A DNA stretch of 64,000 bases from Dreissena polymorpha (lineage: Eukaryota; Mollusca; Bivalvia; Myida; Dreissenidae). This document shows, in pieces, positions 49,260-63,075 of the stretch. Position 1 is the first letter of the stretch. Every line of letters begins with the position of its first letter. Where the stretch lies: positions 51,095,517 through 51,159,516 of the forward strand of contig NC_068358.1 in assembly GCF_020536995.1 (NCBI RefSeq). The letters run 5' to 3'. The notes beneath the pieces are model-generated. The model saw nothing but the letters and a program-made list of their open reading frames with translations, had not been told where the DNA came from and did not search any database. Made by a program: the position numbers and the translations under genes.

Positions 49260-52200
49260 ATATTGCTTGAACGAAATATGTAATAACATGGACATTGCAT
49301 TAATGGTCCTCTATACACATAAATACGGACATAGTTCTAGCTTACGTACTTTTTGTCGCACAATCCAGATTTTAGTTTCCGCTTATTTATGTAACAATAA
49401 TAACCACAATGTTTGTGGAACGAAACAACTTAAATAACGAATCACTGATTTCTATAAGCCTAAACATAACAGTTTTGTCAAACAAAACATGATGCATATT
49501 CCAAATATCCTAATTGCAAGTTTTTTTCGACCTTCCTTAAGTACCTTTTGGCTTTATATCAGTTTTCACTTAGTTCTGTCAGCATATCAACCCTGATTTT
49601 GTCGGATACAAAATCTTAAATAACGCGCATCTTCAACATAAGGCCATCTTCGCACATTCCAAGTTACATCAACCTAGCTATTAGAGTTATCGTAAGAGCA
49701 GGTGCCGGTTAGACAGACGGACCTGCAGCTTACATATGGTCGTAGCGGTTTCCAAGGTGAAGGGCGAAAGATTGGTTTTGTTTTTTGCAAACATAATGAA
49801 GCAACACAATAGTGTTAAGGGATTACTTTCACTCATAGATTTCTTTAAAGTGTATTGAACATAATATATTATAAGTAACGGTTGAAGTAATTCATATATC
49901 AGTTTGCTAAATATAAGCCTTTGCACTGTTTTATCTGAATGTAATTACAAAACATATAGCAATTATATATCGCAAACAAATACGCTTTAGTCGGCCTAAT
50001 TCAAAAACTTTCATACAACATTCAAATAAATTGTTCACCATATAACACGTGCGAGGACATCTGCACAATGTTTGAGTAACGAAGTACTATGTTTTTATGT
50101 CCCTGAATATGCAAAGTTTGTTATTAAATCTGTTAAATCATAGAATAATAAACATTTACTGAGGCAATTAGATGTTGTGGGTTTCCAGCTCATCAACGTC
50201 GAGAAACCTGTGCTTAAGACAGTTGGTTGCTAAATATACTAATACGAAAGCCACATAACATACGGTATTGACAGGCATATACAAATGACGAGTTTGTGCG
50301 ATTTGAAAGCAAATCACTGAACATGTCAATCGTGTGGTCTGTAATTTATACGTCATGAAATGAACACAATTACGGTTTTGTCATATACGTACCGATTCTT
50401 ACAGAAAATGTAATGTAATTTACATATTGGAAATAAAAATAATGTCACAAAACATTTAAAAAAGGAATAAATAAATCGAATAATCGAATCGCAAGTATTA
50501 GTTAGTAGCTACCATGTCATTAGTTAACATGTGATATAATAATTGGGCATGTCTCAACGTTAAGGTGAATGCATATTCGGTATCGATGTGTATTATTTTT
50601 ACGATTGCTGATTCGTGTTTTATTAAACGCATACTGTACACATGACATACATGCGTCTTTAATATCTAAGCTGAAAACAGATACATTCACACATAATCGC
50701 ACCAGGTTAGTTGATAGAACATCTTACAGGTCATTTACGGAAATATGAAATACATCAAATGGGTGACAAGTCAGGGCTTCGCCATATAAAAACACGCTCA
50801 TAAAACGGATGAAAACACTGCTTACAATAGCTCACACTTGCATTTGGACTGTTTTCAAGAAAGATAATAAAATCCGTATTTTGAAATAGAAATATATCTG
50901 TACACAGATGCATTATTCAAAGATAAAAACTTGTTTCTACCGATAGTATTATATTCACTCAAAGTACACTTGACTGTTAACTTCATGAAACTATGTATAT
51001 AATTTGATTAAAACATTAATGCGTGTGATAGACCTCTTGTTGCTGGACGGAAATATAACTTATGCATGTGTATGAGTAATATTTTAAACACATTTTCAGT
51101 TTAAAATTCATTTCAATAAGCTCTTGTCTCTACTTCTTATATGACACACCGAATACGTTGAAGTGCAAGAGTCATACTCAATATACTTACCATGTTGCGT
51201 ATGAACGGTTTGTGCACCATCATGTTGACAGATTATAACATGTTGATCTGTCCATCCGTTTCTAATATGAGATACATTTCGTTTAAGAGTACGAACTAGC
51301 ACTTTTGCAAACTGGCACTGTAAATATTGAACGCATTAAATGATTAAGCATGTAGAATATCCCTTACACACATTTTAGAGATAGAAAAGATAAAAACATT
51401 CAATGAGAAATATTATAGTCAATTTGATAAAGATAAAATGTTCACGTATTTCTTACGTGCTCTGTATTATAAGTGCATAGGTGGTAATATGAACGACTTA
51501 ATAAACATAAACAACAATAACCTTGCCTTCGGCTTTACTAACTTCGTAACATAGTCATTGATACACGATAAACGAAGACAAAGCCCATTTAAGTTTTTTG
51601 TGCGTTTTATTTCTATTTATTAAACTGAACACAAGGTTTGGAAATGTTTGTAAAATTCAAGATAAAAGCGAAGACCCGCAACGGGCCCCGCCGGCGACAG
51701 CAAGAAATTACTACCTCTCCTATCCGGCTGTGGGCGTGATACTCATCTGTTTAATACAGATATAAACAACGAAACTTTTGATTGTTACGTGTGTAATTAT
51801 GATTGGCCGTGTGTTAAGTCACGTGTTTGACTACTGCAACGTAAATATGACGTATAAAACGGACACATAACGAATACATACGGAATCGACCGAGTTTTGA
51901 CACACAATGTAAGCAAATAATCGTGTACGGTAATTATTGACGTTTGATAACCCGAGGCTACTGAAATGTTAATCTAAGCGTGACTGCCTATTGAAGATGG
52001 TATGAAATTTGGTTTATTGGATTGATGCAAATTTCGATTATTAGTTAATTCAATAATGCCCAAAATGTTCGTTACGTTACACAACCTTTCCCGTAAATTT
52101 GATTGTTTTTATATTTAATGATTTAAAAAAATATTCAATATTATTGAATTACGAAGTACATGAAATCATCATTCCTATAAACACACATATGATGGAAAAT

Positions 52201-55200
52201 ATGCGGAAAACAATAAGATTTTGACGAACGTTTCAGCTGAAATAAATAACATTAGGTATTGTTATACAATGTAAATGTCAATCGAAATGATGTGGAGCAT
52301 ATCACAGGTCAGGTCCGATTATGTTGATTGTTGGCCATCTGTACATTTCGTGTTGCCCATGTAGTATTGAAGTTGTCGCTCGCGGCGAATACGATGTTTA
52401 TTTGAAGTCACTGCCGCCGTTAAGAAAATAGTTGTTGTTCGGAACTCTCCATTCTGGGTTTTTCCGATATTTGAGCACGCGCGGTAGGTACAAACAAAAG
52501 CTGACTAGCATATTTTAAAAGAGAGTGAATCAGTAATTTCTCTTATCACTGAATAGTTAACACCACGTTTTCTGCTCAAACGTTTGTTATAGTTGATAAA
52601 AATACCATGATTTAATCATTTTTAGATGAACTAATCTCGATCGTGTTTAATTTGTAAGAATACTATGAAACCAGATATAATGCTGCATGTACATGTAAAC
52701 AGCTTCGGTCACGTTACTATGTCATTGCATATACTGTGCGTAGGCCTGGGCATACATTTTAAATGGAAGTTTGTCAACGAAACTACCACGACATTGACCC
52801 CATCGTATATATATTATACTTTTCAAATATATTTAAAATCATACAGACAAGTACCACATAACAAAATCCTCAGTCCATTCGTAGTTCTAGAACTAATATA
52901 TCGTTCCATATCAGTTGGATATTTATATGTCTATTGAAATAGCTCTATTGTGATGCTTTTCTTTAATCTTATCTGAAAAGTATAGAAAATTATTCTCTAA
53001 AGTTTAAGACCTTAAGATAAGAAGGCACATCACGAACGAGCTTTACAATACATTACTTTTATTTGCTACATCTATAAAGCATGCCGAAAAAAACGAGACT
53101 ATGAATAATGTTTTTCAGAAGAAATATTGCATATGTAAAGCCTTTTTTATAGGTTCCTTCATTACCATACAGCTGACAATGTCTGTTTTTCATGTCTTTT
53201 AAGGATGTTAGCTACTGGACCCATTCGTATAGGCGGCTGTACATCTAAACGGTGTATTTAGACTTTAATCCTGTTTTAAACGTCTGACATACATGTATAT
53301 CAGTGTTAGATTTGTATGTGTAATTACATGTATTAATAATAATAGTAATAGTTATAACAACAAAAGACTTGAATTTTGACATTTCCTAAAAGGAACACTA
53401 CTGTCGTTTAAATAAATATTATCCACTACTGAATGGGAAGCAAATCGGATATCGACGTTACTGGTCATTACTGTATACTAAATGACAATGTTTGTACCTC
53501 CCGCGCGCGCTCAGAAAGCGGAAAAAACCACAGCGCGCGAGTTTCGAATTAAATCTTTTAGCAGATTGTCAACTCGACCGTGACAATTCGCATGCGTTTG
53601 GAGATTCAGATTTGCTTTCCGATGTTTATATTGCATCGTCGATTGTCGTTTGTTTTCAATCATTGTTGTTGTTGTTTGCGTTGTTTTTTGTGTTTTTGTT
53701 GTTGGTACCAGTGTCATCATTTCTCTCAGGACATTAAGATCTTCTATTGGTCATAATGCTTACAAGATATTAACTAAAGCAGTTTTTTCCTTTTGATGTC
53801 TTAGTGTGCCGAATATATAGCTGACTTTGGAAGCGCTATCCACGCACGTCGTATAGATGAACTACTGCATCTACTCTATAGTGATTAAAGTTATAATTAT
53901 TTTGTCCAGTGTTGCTTCACTTGTTGTCCTTCAAAGATTTTCAGGCGCTGATTTCATTTTCAGCAATAATGGCCAGGTATTATGCTTTGAGAACCAAACA
54001 CAGAGATGTCCCCATGCTATTCGTAGTATGGTCTTCAATTCGTTGTGAAAGTCGTTGTTTCGCGATGTCGATTTTTATTGGCGTAGTCTTGAAATCTCGA
54101 TCTTTCATTTGCGTTGTGGTGATACAAGCATCAGTTGTTCTAAATCATGGCAAACGTTTATAAATATGCCCTTTCGTTATTCTTAAATATCGTCATGACA
54201 ACTTACTAGATCGTCTTAGTAAATATAACATTTATTTAATCAATTAATATCAAAACAATTCCTCAAAAAAATACGTAACTGCTTGATGTTTTGACATTTT
54301 ACGTACTTGCAATCAGGAATTTGTAAATGTATTCGTTACTTTACTGCCCTAGGAAAAAAACAATGACAGACATACCTGCTCATATCGTGATTTCATAAAC
54401 CTCATGTTTACCACTTAAGTTCGCCTTAAAACATAGATTTATTGACAGGTTTGACAACTTAATTGAGCAAATTATGACAAGGCAGACTTTTATATATATG
54501 CATGCATAATATTTGAACCGTTATCGGCAGATCTCAAAATTAGGTATTGTTCTCTGAATGAACTAATCCCATAAATCAAATGCAATATGCATCCTTCCAC
54601 CATGCGTAAATGGTAGGCTCTTATAAACCTCTATGTACCCTATAGAGTTTATTCTATAGTCTAGTATTAATATCGGTGCGTCGGCTGTCATTTCTAACCG
54701 CCAGGTGTGCACCGCCTAAATCATCTTCAGCAATGATTGCACACCGTCGGTGAATAATCTACTGTTCACGACGTCAACATATAAAGTGTTTGATGTTTCG
54801 GTCGATTCTTCTCTAGTATGTTTTGTGGAATAAAAACACAACAACACCTAAGTCAAACGTTTAGCAATAACGAAGTAAATGAAAGAAGCAATACTAGATA
54901 CATTTACATAATGTATAAAATATACGTCGGGTGTGTTTGCCTTGACAGAATAATATGTTATCTAAAAAAGCCGATGGGTTGTAACTTTTTTGTAATATAG
55001 AAAAACAAACAGGACAATACTTTAGTTCTCCCAGGTATACATATATACAACATGGAACCATAACAAAACCACATAACTGCGACACAAAAGCTTGACATCG
55101 TTTTAAATATATACCCTTATGCAAAACATATAACAAATATATCAAGTCAAAAGCATTGCCATGTATAGAATGATTTACGAGGCCTTAAATCGTAAGCTAC

Positions 55201-55700
55201 CTTCAGAAGCAAAAACAAAGAAAAAAACACTCAGTCAAACAAGTGTTCACATTTTCACCTCTACAGTCACGTTTTTGAACGACACGGTTGATTTGTGATA
55301 GACCTTTCCATAACCAAACAGCAATTTCCGGACACGTTAAATAAAAATGATTAATCTTATAGCATTTTTATTCAAATCAAATAGCAGTTAAAGAAAAATC
55401 ATTTCAATTTAAATGCCATTAAAATCGCACAAGCCCGTGTGCTAATATGTATGCGAATATATTGAAAATAATATTGCAATTATGTGAATGAATTTACACT
55501 TGCCTACTTCACAGTTACGGATTCATATACCACCGAATGGACTTATTTGAATATGAATATATTTAATACTTGGTTACTCTCTAATGCGGAGATGTGTGTT
55601 TAGCAAGATGTAGAAAGACTGAACCACGAGCTTTGGCTAGTGGTTTTTGGTCCATTGGTCTTAGCTATATATAACTTTAGCTATTATATAAAGAGTAATT
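49260..55700. other. 6.4 kb region without a supported gene
   Basis: AT-rich with islands of higher GC near 51670-51740, 52370-52490 and 53495-53640. A 63-codon frame at 53857-54048 and a 90-codon frame at 52665-52937 start with hydrophobic stretches but match nothing I know. Promoter or 5' exon sequence of a gene beyond the window is possible and unproven. Confidence 0.4.
51670..51775. other. Compact GC-rich block with small hairpins
   Basis: Contains CCCGCAACGGG (a 4 bp stem), a GCCGGC palindrome and ATCTGTTTAATACAGAT (a 6 bp stem). It stands out from the AT-rich surroundings. It fits none of the common small RNAs I compared by memory (U1, U2, U4, U5, U6, U12, tRNA). Confidence 0.35.
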
Positions 55701-55710
55701 ATATACCTTT

Positions 55711-55734
55711 ATATATATATATATATATATATAT
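55711..55734. repeat. (AT)n microsatellite
   Basis: An uninterrupted ta dinucleotide run of about 24 bp. Confidence 0.9.
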
Positions 55735-56209
55735 TCACACATACCTTCACTTACGGGGTCACTGAATGAGACCATGGTGAGGGGCAGAGTCGGAAACCCG
55801 CAAATGTGTATATCGAAACCCACAAATGTGTATATCAAGTCTATAAAAATGCCCCTTTACAATAATATATAATTATATATAATGCCCCTTTACTTAGTAT
55901 ATATGTATAAATTGTAATGGGGGTCTTCAGAAGCCAACAAATATATAGATCTAGATATATATACATATGTTAACAGTATCTATAAAATCTCTTAATACGG
56001 TGTACTAGGACGGCATGGCGGACGATTGAAGGCCGGGTTCAAGCAATCCTATAGTCCACTTGTCTCCCATCACGAGTTAACTAAAACTCTGTATCGGAAA
56101 TGTTATTGAAACACAAGAAATACGAGCCGCATCACATGATAAGATACCTTCGGACACTGCGACCTACATTGACCCAGACAACAGGGTCTGGCGGTGGCTA
56201 AAACAACAT

Positions 56210-56580
56210 CTACTCTTTCACTTGACTTGCCAACCTAATCATTGACCCCACATGACACAAAATCGAACTTGGCTTACATATTGTCCAGACAAACATTCTG
56301 ACCAAGTTTTATGACAATTGATGCAAGAATGTGACCACTAAAGTGTTAACAAGTTTTTTTTAATATAATATTAAACCTAGTGATCTACTTTTTCCCCAAC
56401 CAAGCATGTCCCAAATTAAAACCGGACACATATTGAATTTTAAATACCAGAAACATAAATATCCATGTCTCTGTAAATACATTTATACCAAGTTTCATCT
56501 AGATTGATTCAAAAAGGTGGCTTCCGGAGTGTTAACAAGATTTTTCTAGGATTTGACCTGGTTTTCGACAAAAAGAAATA
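56210..56580. repeat. Two diverged ~190 bp dispersed-repeat units
   Basis: Both units carry tgacc..caa(g)t(t)..cc, accaagttt(t/c)at, gattga and gagtgttaacaag(t/a)ttttt. The shared ends at gtgttaacaag indicate a tandem pair. I have seen similar wording in bivalve repeats; no coding sense. Confidence 0.45.
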
Positions 56581-56589
56581 AAACACTTC

Positions 56590-57265
56590 AGTATATGTTA
56601 AATAGTTTTATTAAACGTTTTACAAACAGAAACACGAATACATAGTATGATACTTCCCACAACAGATTTCAGATTTTATTTAACCAAGGCATAAACTATG
56701 CATGTATAAAACATTTTAACAAGATGTGAACTAACAGAAATCATTGCAAAATGTTTAAATGAATAAACCTTTTAATTTCAATTTACTTAAAGAACATAGA
56801 CTTGCCAGGACTAGAGATAATATTAATTCAAATTTTAAATAGTACAATATCAAACCATGCACTATTTTGAAGGAACAAGTTATTTAAATTGAGAAGCTAA
56901 TTTAGACTAGAAATTTGTCCATAGGATTTTAACAAGTCACAGAAATGTTCAACACACATGTAACAGAACAACAGGTAGAAAGTATTTGCAGGATTTTATT
57001 TTTCAAGATATGTTATTTTACAGTTAGGCAATAGAAAAAAATATTTTAGATTCTCATCCACGCCCGCCCCTGTCCAAAACCACCTGCCCCCCCCAAAAAA
57101 ACATTATTTGTAAAAAAATCAGAACATATACAGTTCCAGACACCACGGGTTTTAGACCATCCCTGATATGAAAAAAACATGGCTGATAATAATAAAGGTT
57201 TGGGGTAACGATGAATGCCTTTTTCTCAAAATTTTAAATAATTTTTACTACTGTTCTCCGGTTTT
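56590..57265. other. Spacer, nothing recognised
   Basis: AT-rich, with a short C-run (cctgccccccccaa) near 57080. No gene or clear repeat. Confidence 0.45.
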
Positions 57266-57270
57266 TCGTT

Positions 57271-58015
57271 AAAGAGACTCTCTCAGAGATCGAGATTTTA
57301 ACTTTTTGTAAATAAATTGTCTTCTACCATAAACACGACAACATACATTTCTAAAGTAACACAGAACTAGATTATTGACAGCTTTCCAAACTTGCTCATA
57401 TTTGTACAGAGAAGAAAATTAACATTTAAATCGCAGATATGTAAGACCGTTTAAACGGGTTTATTTTGTAAACAACGATCTTAACTTAGAATAAGAGGTG
57501 GTGTTTTTAGATACCATCGTCACGTGGGTCTTCGGAAACGTTTACTGAACATGTGCATGGTCGCATACATTATTTGCGTTAGACGAAAATGGGTCGAGCG
57601 ATGACAAAAACAAATAGAGAAGACATTAATATTTATTGAATCTTGGTCAATTTGGTAAGGAAAATAAAAAATACTCGCATTTTCTACATCAAATGTTCAG
57701 AATTCCACCCAAACTAAGCGCACGATTATTTCCCTTTGCTACTATGTTGCTGTGTAGTGTTTATTTTTAGACGTCACGTGATAGCTTGGCGCGCGAAAAA
57801 GAATTCCTCAGTTTATTTATAAACCGGCTTTCCCAACGTTGAACAGACTGGCGCGAAGGCTCACTTCACACCAAGCAACAAAAACATGGGGTTTTAGTAA
57901 CTTATAAGTAAGGAAAATGAAAGCGGTCTTTGGTATAGTGACGAGGAAGTTGAATATCAAATTTTTAACGTTTATTTACTCCCAAATTACACGTGTCTGA
58001 GAGAGTCCCTTTAAT
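57271..58015. mobile_element. ~745 bp terminal-inverted-repeat element
   Basis: Begins TTAAAGAGACTCTCTCAGAGA and ends TCTGAGAGAGTCCCTTTAA, inverted with one or two differences. The interior has no substantial frame. The TTAAAG.GA(C) terminus resembles that of the 1815-2175 element (TTAAAGGGACC), suggesting a related terminal sequence. Likely a non-autonomous DNA transposon. Confidence 0.6.
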
Positions 58016-58024
58016 GAAAAATAA

Positions 58025-58800
58025 CAAGAGGGCCCAAAGGGCCCTGGGTCGCTCACCTTAGGAAAAGGTCAAAGGTCACAATGGAGCCATTTACAGAGGA
58101 CCACTAATGTTGTCCACCAAATACTGGTAGAGGACCTCTAGATGATGTTATACATGAAATTAATATGAAAGCTCTAGGACTTGTAGTTTCAGACAAGAAG
58201 ATTTTTGAAAATTGCATTTAGAAAACCTATTTTTTTACCCCTTGACCTACTTATGCAACCAATCAGAACCATTTGAACAATTGTGGTAAGGGGACCGTTA
58301 ATGTTGAGTTTGTTCAAATTCCCATTAACGGTTCAAGATAAGAAGTCATTTAAAGTTTTCCTTATATAATTCAATGTAAAATTGTGACCCCCGGTGCGGG
58401 GTCAATTTTAACCCTAGGGGCATAACTTAAACCAAATTTGGAAGAGGACTTCTAGAGGATGCTATATACCAAATATGAAAGCTCTGGGTCTTGTAGTTTC
58501 AGACAAGAAGATTTTTGAAAGTTGCATTTTAAAAACCTTTTTTTTTTGACAATGTGTACTTATGCAACCAATCAGAACCATTTGAACAATTTTGGTAGAG
58601 GACTACCCAGGGACCATTTCTGTTGAGTTTGGTCAAAATCCCATTAGCAGTTCAAGTCATTTAAAGTTTTCCTTATATAATTCAATGTAAAATTGTGACC
58701 CCCAGGGCGGAGTCAATTTTGACCCCAGAGGAACAATTTGAACAACTTTGGTAGCGGACCTCTAGATAATGCTACATACCAAATATGAAAGCTCAGTATA
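58025..58800 (+). mobile_element. Satellite-bearing element with GGGCCCAAAGGGCCC opening hairpin
   Basis: Opens AACAAGAGGGCCCAAAGGGC then GGTCGCTCACC. Two long units repeat agctc(t/a)ggactt/ggtcttgtagtttcagac, cttatgcaaccaatcagaac and aagttttccttatataattc. The right end was not located. Confidence 0.6.
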
Positions 58801-58809
58801 AAACAGATT

Positions 58810-59585
58810 CTAGATTGGACATATTTACTTATATAATTATACAGTAGAATCACAATTGTGTGTGATGTAAACACATACATCTAACATAATTAATTTCTAA
58901 AGTAATATGAACTCAAGAACAAGTACCGGTAGAACTGTATTAACAAGCAACAAAACTTACAACAGATTTTAGGATATTACAACAATTATATTATGTCAAA
59001 GTAGCACTAGGTCACACTTTCACAATGTAGTTAAAAGAATTATGACTATAGCACAATACTAAGATTTACATGTAATTAAAAATCCATGACATGATTTATA
59101 ATGAATAAAATTATTCATAACAATTTTACAAAATAATACTAACTTGAAAAAGTACAGATGTATATTACGTATTCATTAACTTTTCCATTTTATAAGAGGA
59201 TGAATTCTAAAATATTTATAAATATTTTTTTACGTGTAGATTTAAAGTGACTGAAACAGTACTGAAACTCATCACCTAAACAACTTCACAAAGTACATAT
59301 TCTTTGGTTACGTTCTATGCCAAAATGGCGTAATAGTTCAATAGGAAACCAACTACTCATTGTATGAAATTTACAAAGCCGTCTATACATAGAAACAGAT
59401 AAAATATCAATATAGTTTTCAAAGCACCAATTTTTCTATCTGATAAGAGTTATATTGTTCTTATTTACAATAATCTGGCAGCCATTTTGATAGTTTACAA
59501 TTACAGTGGGGGAAAATGTTAATAGCTTCTGTTATTTTTTAACTAAATATAAAAAATATTGTTAACAGCTCTGAGAGGGTATATT
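58810..59585. other. Spacer, nothing recognised
   Basis: AT-rich DNA between two repeat elements with no supported feature. Confidence 0.45.
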
Positions 59586-59588
59586 AAC

Positions 59589-60004
59589 AAGATGGCCCGA
59601 TGGCCCTTAGACACTCACCTGAACAATTAGTGTACTAGTTCATGTCAAAATATCCAATAATGTTCTAGCGACAACTGCCATCTCTTGCATCATAAAGAAA
59701 TGATTTAATCAATTTTGTCAAGGATAACCCAAGGATCACTTCTGTAAACTTATTTGGCAAATTTGGCGTAGTGGTTTAAAAGAATATGCCACTTAAAGAT
59801 TTTTTTTATTTTTAGTAATGATAGTCATCTTGTGCAACAAAAGCAGAACAAATAAAGCAATTTTAGTATAGGGTCACCCAATGATCATTCTTGTAAAGTT
59901 TTATCAAAATTGGCATAGTTTAGGCGATGTCATTTGAAGCAGGTTGACACACCACGGACAACGGACGTAAGGTGATCCTAAAAGCTTCGTGCTCAGGTGA
60001 GCTC
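59589..60004 (+). mobile_element. Element with TCACCTG / CAGGTGA ends
   Basis: Opens AACAAGATGGCCCGATGGCC, a small hairpin, then ACACTCACCTG; closes CGTGCTCAGGTGAGCTC, inverted to it. The inside has two loose units around gtcaagga/agggtcacccaa(g/t)gatca. Confidence 0.6.
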
Positions 60005-60941
60005 AAAATGGTATCATTTTAACTGTTATTCATTTTGCATTTTAGATATAAATATATTTTACAATATAATATTGTCTACAGAAAATTATAAGCATAAAAG
60101 TTACACTATATGATTTTTTTCCCATAATTTGACTGAAAAGAACATTGAACAATAAATGGTCTGTTTGTTTAACCTCATTTTTAGTTTTTAATTATGACAT
60201 CTTAAGAATTTCAAGAGCTTTCCAATGAAATATGAACGATAGGTATATGACCAGAAATGATGAAATTAAAAGAAAATGAAATTTCTGTTTATATACATTT
60301 CATATAGAAATCTACTGATATTGCTGGACTATCAATATTGCCATCTCTGTGCATCTTGCATGTGCCCATGACATAAAATGGGAACTTTGTATACAGTAAT
60401 ACACGATTTGAAACTATGTAAGAACCAGAACAATGTATTATTGTTACATTACGGTAAAAATTCAATGTGCCTGATGATGTGCTGGGCACAAACCTTCTAA
60501 GAATCAATGGCAGATAAAATTCTTTGGGCATGACCAGCATTTGCCTGGATCAGCTTGGGTGCAAGATGTCTCATGGATTATGCTATTCAATGACACACAA
60601 CACATCAGATAGTAATACATTGTAACACAATTTGGCTGCAATATTATCTGCATTTTTATCTTGTAATTGCAAACATAGATATATGAACCTTCTAACATTC
60701 ATATGTATAATACTAATACTGACCAGACCATGTCCAAAATGGAATGAAGATACCAATCTTAAAGATCATTAATTAATAATAAAAGAGTAAAACAATGAAT
60801 GTCCACAGTAGCACAGCTTTACTTTTTTTCTCAAAAATATGTAAAACTTGTAAAATGTGATAGAACTGTTGAACTAAATAAAATGTGAAAGTTGTAGAGG
60901 ACTAATTGTAGTTACCTTGAACAAATTTTTTTTTTTGATGA

Positions 60942-61160
60942 AACAAGAGTCGTAATGCCCCAATGCTTGTCTTTTTTTTGAAGGTCACCAAGAAGGTCAC
61001 ACTCAATGAAATATTCTCTATGAGATACACATACATGCCAAATATCAAGTTGCTATCTTCAATATTGCAAAAGTTATGGCCAATGTTAAAGTTTGTGCAA
61101 ACAAACCAACAGACAGGGCAAAAACAATATGTCCCCCAGCATAGACTGGGGACATAAAAA
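60942..61160 (+). mobile_element. Short member of the gaccttgacc/CATAAA element group
   Basis: Opens AACAAGAGTCGTAATGCCCC; contains atgccaaatatcaagttgct, attgcaaaagttatggcc and accaacagacagggc; closes TGTCCCCCAGCATAGACTGG then GGACATAAAA, a terminal hairpin. The frames across it are shadows. Confidence 0.6.
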
Positions 61161-61536
61161 ACAGGCAACCAAGAAAAAAGGCATACCAACAAAATTATTA
61201 ATGGGGATATTTCTAAAATTATGCAATCTAAAGTTATGATTCTTGTGGGCTGCACTTCTATACACCACAACCTACGTTTATTCCAAGTTTGATGTTAATT
61301 GGCCTTATAGTTATGAAGTTATGACTCAGAAAAGAAAATTTAAAATGTGGTATAATTCTGAAATTAAGCAAGCTAGAGTTATGGTTCTCGTGCACTGCAC
61401 TTCTTCTCAATGAAATCAATCCATATATGAATTTTCATGTGAAAAGCTCTTATACTTTAAGAGTTATACTCAGAGATCTGGAAGCCGCCCACCCATGGGT
61501 GATCACATAATATGTCCGTTTTTTCAAACGGGCGTT

Positions 61537-62040
61537 AACAAAACTTAGTCAGATACCTGTCAAACAGGCTACAACAGTAGATAGCAGACCATTTATTTGG
61601 TCAAGGGACATCTACTGACCGACTACAATATCAAAAATAAAATAACCTGAGGTATATACAAAACTTAGTCAGATACCTGTCAAACAGGCTACAACAGTAG
61701 ATAGCGGACCATTTATTTGGTCAAGGGACATCTACTGACCGACTACAATATCAAAAATAAAACAAAATATAACAAAATAAAGCCGTGCAGGAACATATAA
61801 TTTTACTACATCCATTTAAGGAATATACACAAATTTAAAGTGTCCACTGTGACCTTGACCTATAAACTGGGGACAAACATTCATCTTATTCGTGCTCAAA
61901 GTAGTAAAAAATGGATATACAGGTTTAATAGAAAAGGACAAAGAACTTAAGTCAGATACCTGTTCAACAGGCTACAAAAGTAGATAGCGGACCATTTATT
62001 TGGTCAAGGGACATCTACGGACTGACTACATTATCAGAAA
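61537..62040. repeat. 120 bp duplication plus a third distant copy
   Basis: The unit starting aacaaaacttagtcagatac at 61537 recurs exactly 120 bp later at 61657 with almost no change (tagcagacc versus tagcggacc). A third, slightly diverged copy lies at about 61943-62045. All contain gaccatttatttggtcaagg, itself a small inverted repeat (gaccattt / aaatggtc-like). Confidence 0.8.
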
Positions 62041-62264
62041 TAAAATTAAATAATTTTTGCTATATTTTTCTTTCAAAGGCTGTTTCACATAAAAATTGGG
62101 CATTTTTGTAAGTAAAGCAGTGCGACAAAATAAATAAAAATCCCTCTATTTCCAATAAACATTGTTTCAAAATACAATACCAAGTTTTAAAACACAAATC
62201 CATACATGCCCTGGGGTACTTAATAATTAATTAACTAGTAACTCAACAACTAAATGCAGTTGTT

Positions 62265-63075
62265 GCCCCAGACATTACAGTCAAACAACTTACAGACATT
62301 AATAGTCACACAACTTATGGACATGACAGTCACTTAAATAATTAACATTTAAGTCACACAACTTACGGACATTACCGTTACTTAGAATAGATTATTAACA
62401 TTAAAGTCACACAATTTATGGACATGACAGTCACTTAGGTTATGAACAATTAAGTCACACAACTTACGGACATTACAGTCACACAACTTATGGACATTAC
62501 AGTCACACAACTTATGGACATTACCGTTACTTAGAATAGATTATTAACATTAAAGTCACACAATTTATGACATTACAGTCACTTAGGTTATGGATGTTAA
62601 AGTCACACAAGTTATGGACATGCCAGTTACTTAGTTTAATAAAATTACAGTCACACAATTTATGGACATGACAGTCACTTAGGTTATGAACAAATAAGTC
62701 ACACAACTTATGGACATTACAGTCACACAACTTACGGACATTACTGTTACTTAGAATAGATTATTAACATTAAAATCACACAACAATTTATGGACATGAC
62801 AGTCACTTAGGTTATGAACAATTAAGTCACACAACTTACGGACATTACAGTCAGACAACTTATGGACATTACTGTTACTTAGAATAGATTATTAACATTA
62901 AAGTCACACAATTTATGGACATGACAGTCACTTAGGTTATGAACAATTAAGTCACACAACTTACGGACATTACCGTTACTTAGAATATGTCACTTAGGTT
63001 ATGGACATCAAAGTTACACCAGTTATGGACATAAAAATTGCTCACATTTAGAAATTTGTTAATTTTAAAGTCACA
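62265..63075. repeat. Dense short-motif tandem array
   Basis: About 800 bp of interleaved ~21-24 bp motifs: agtcacacaactta(c/t)gg, acattacagtcac, ttaggttatgaacaat and acttagaatagattattaac. The motifs appear in higher-order blocks of about 100-120 bp. All frames here (for example 62527-62730) are repeat products. Confidence 0.85.

Noticed and set aside
51670-51775. Spliceosomal snRNA or tRNA gene
   Set aside because: Remembered U1, U2, U4, U5, U6 and U12 signatures do not match, and no cloverleaf with A and B boxes forms.
52665-52937. 90-codon plus-strand frame
   Set aside because: No recognisable domain, codon use like the surrounding AT-rich DNA, and no supporting context.
53857-54163. Overlapping 63- and 84-codon frames with hydrophobic starts
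   Set aside because: The two frames overlap in different phases, neither matches a family I know, and no splice or promoter evidence decides between them.
60902-61270. 122-codon hydrophobic minus-strand frame resembling a membrane protein
   Set aside because: It lies across a dispersed repeat element, and a similar peptide is produced by the related repeat near 63400; hydrophobicity comes from the AT-rich reverse strand.
62265-63075. CRISPR-like array
   Set aside because: Repeats are contiguous and interleaved without unique spacers of constant length, and the genome is eukaryotic.
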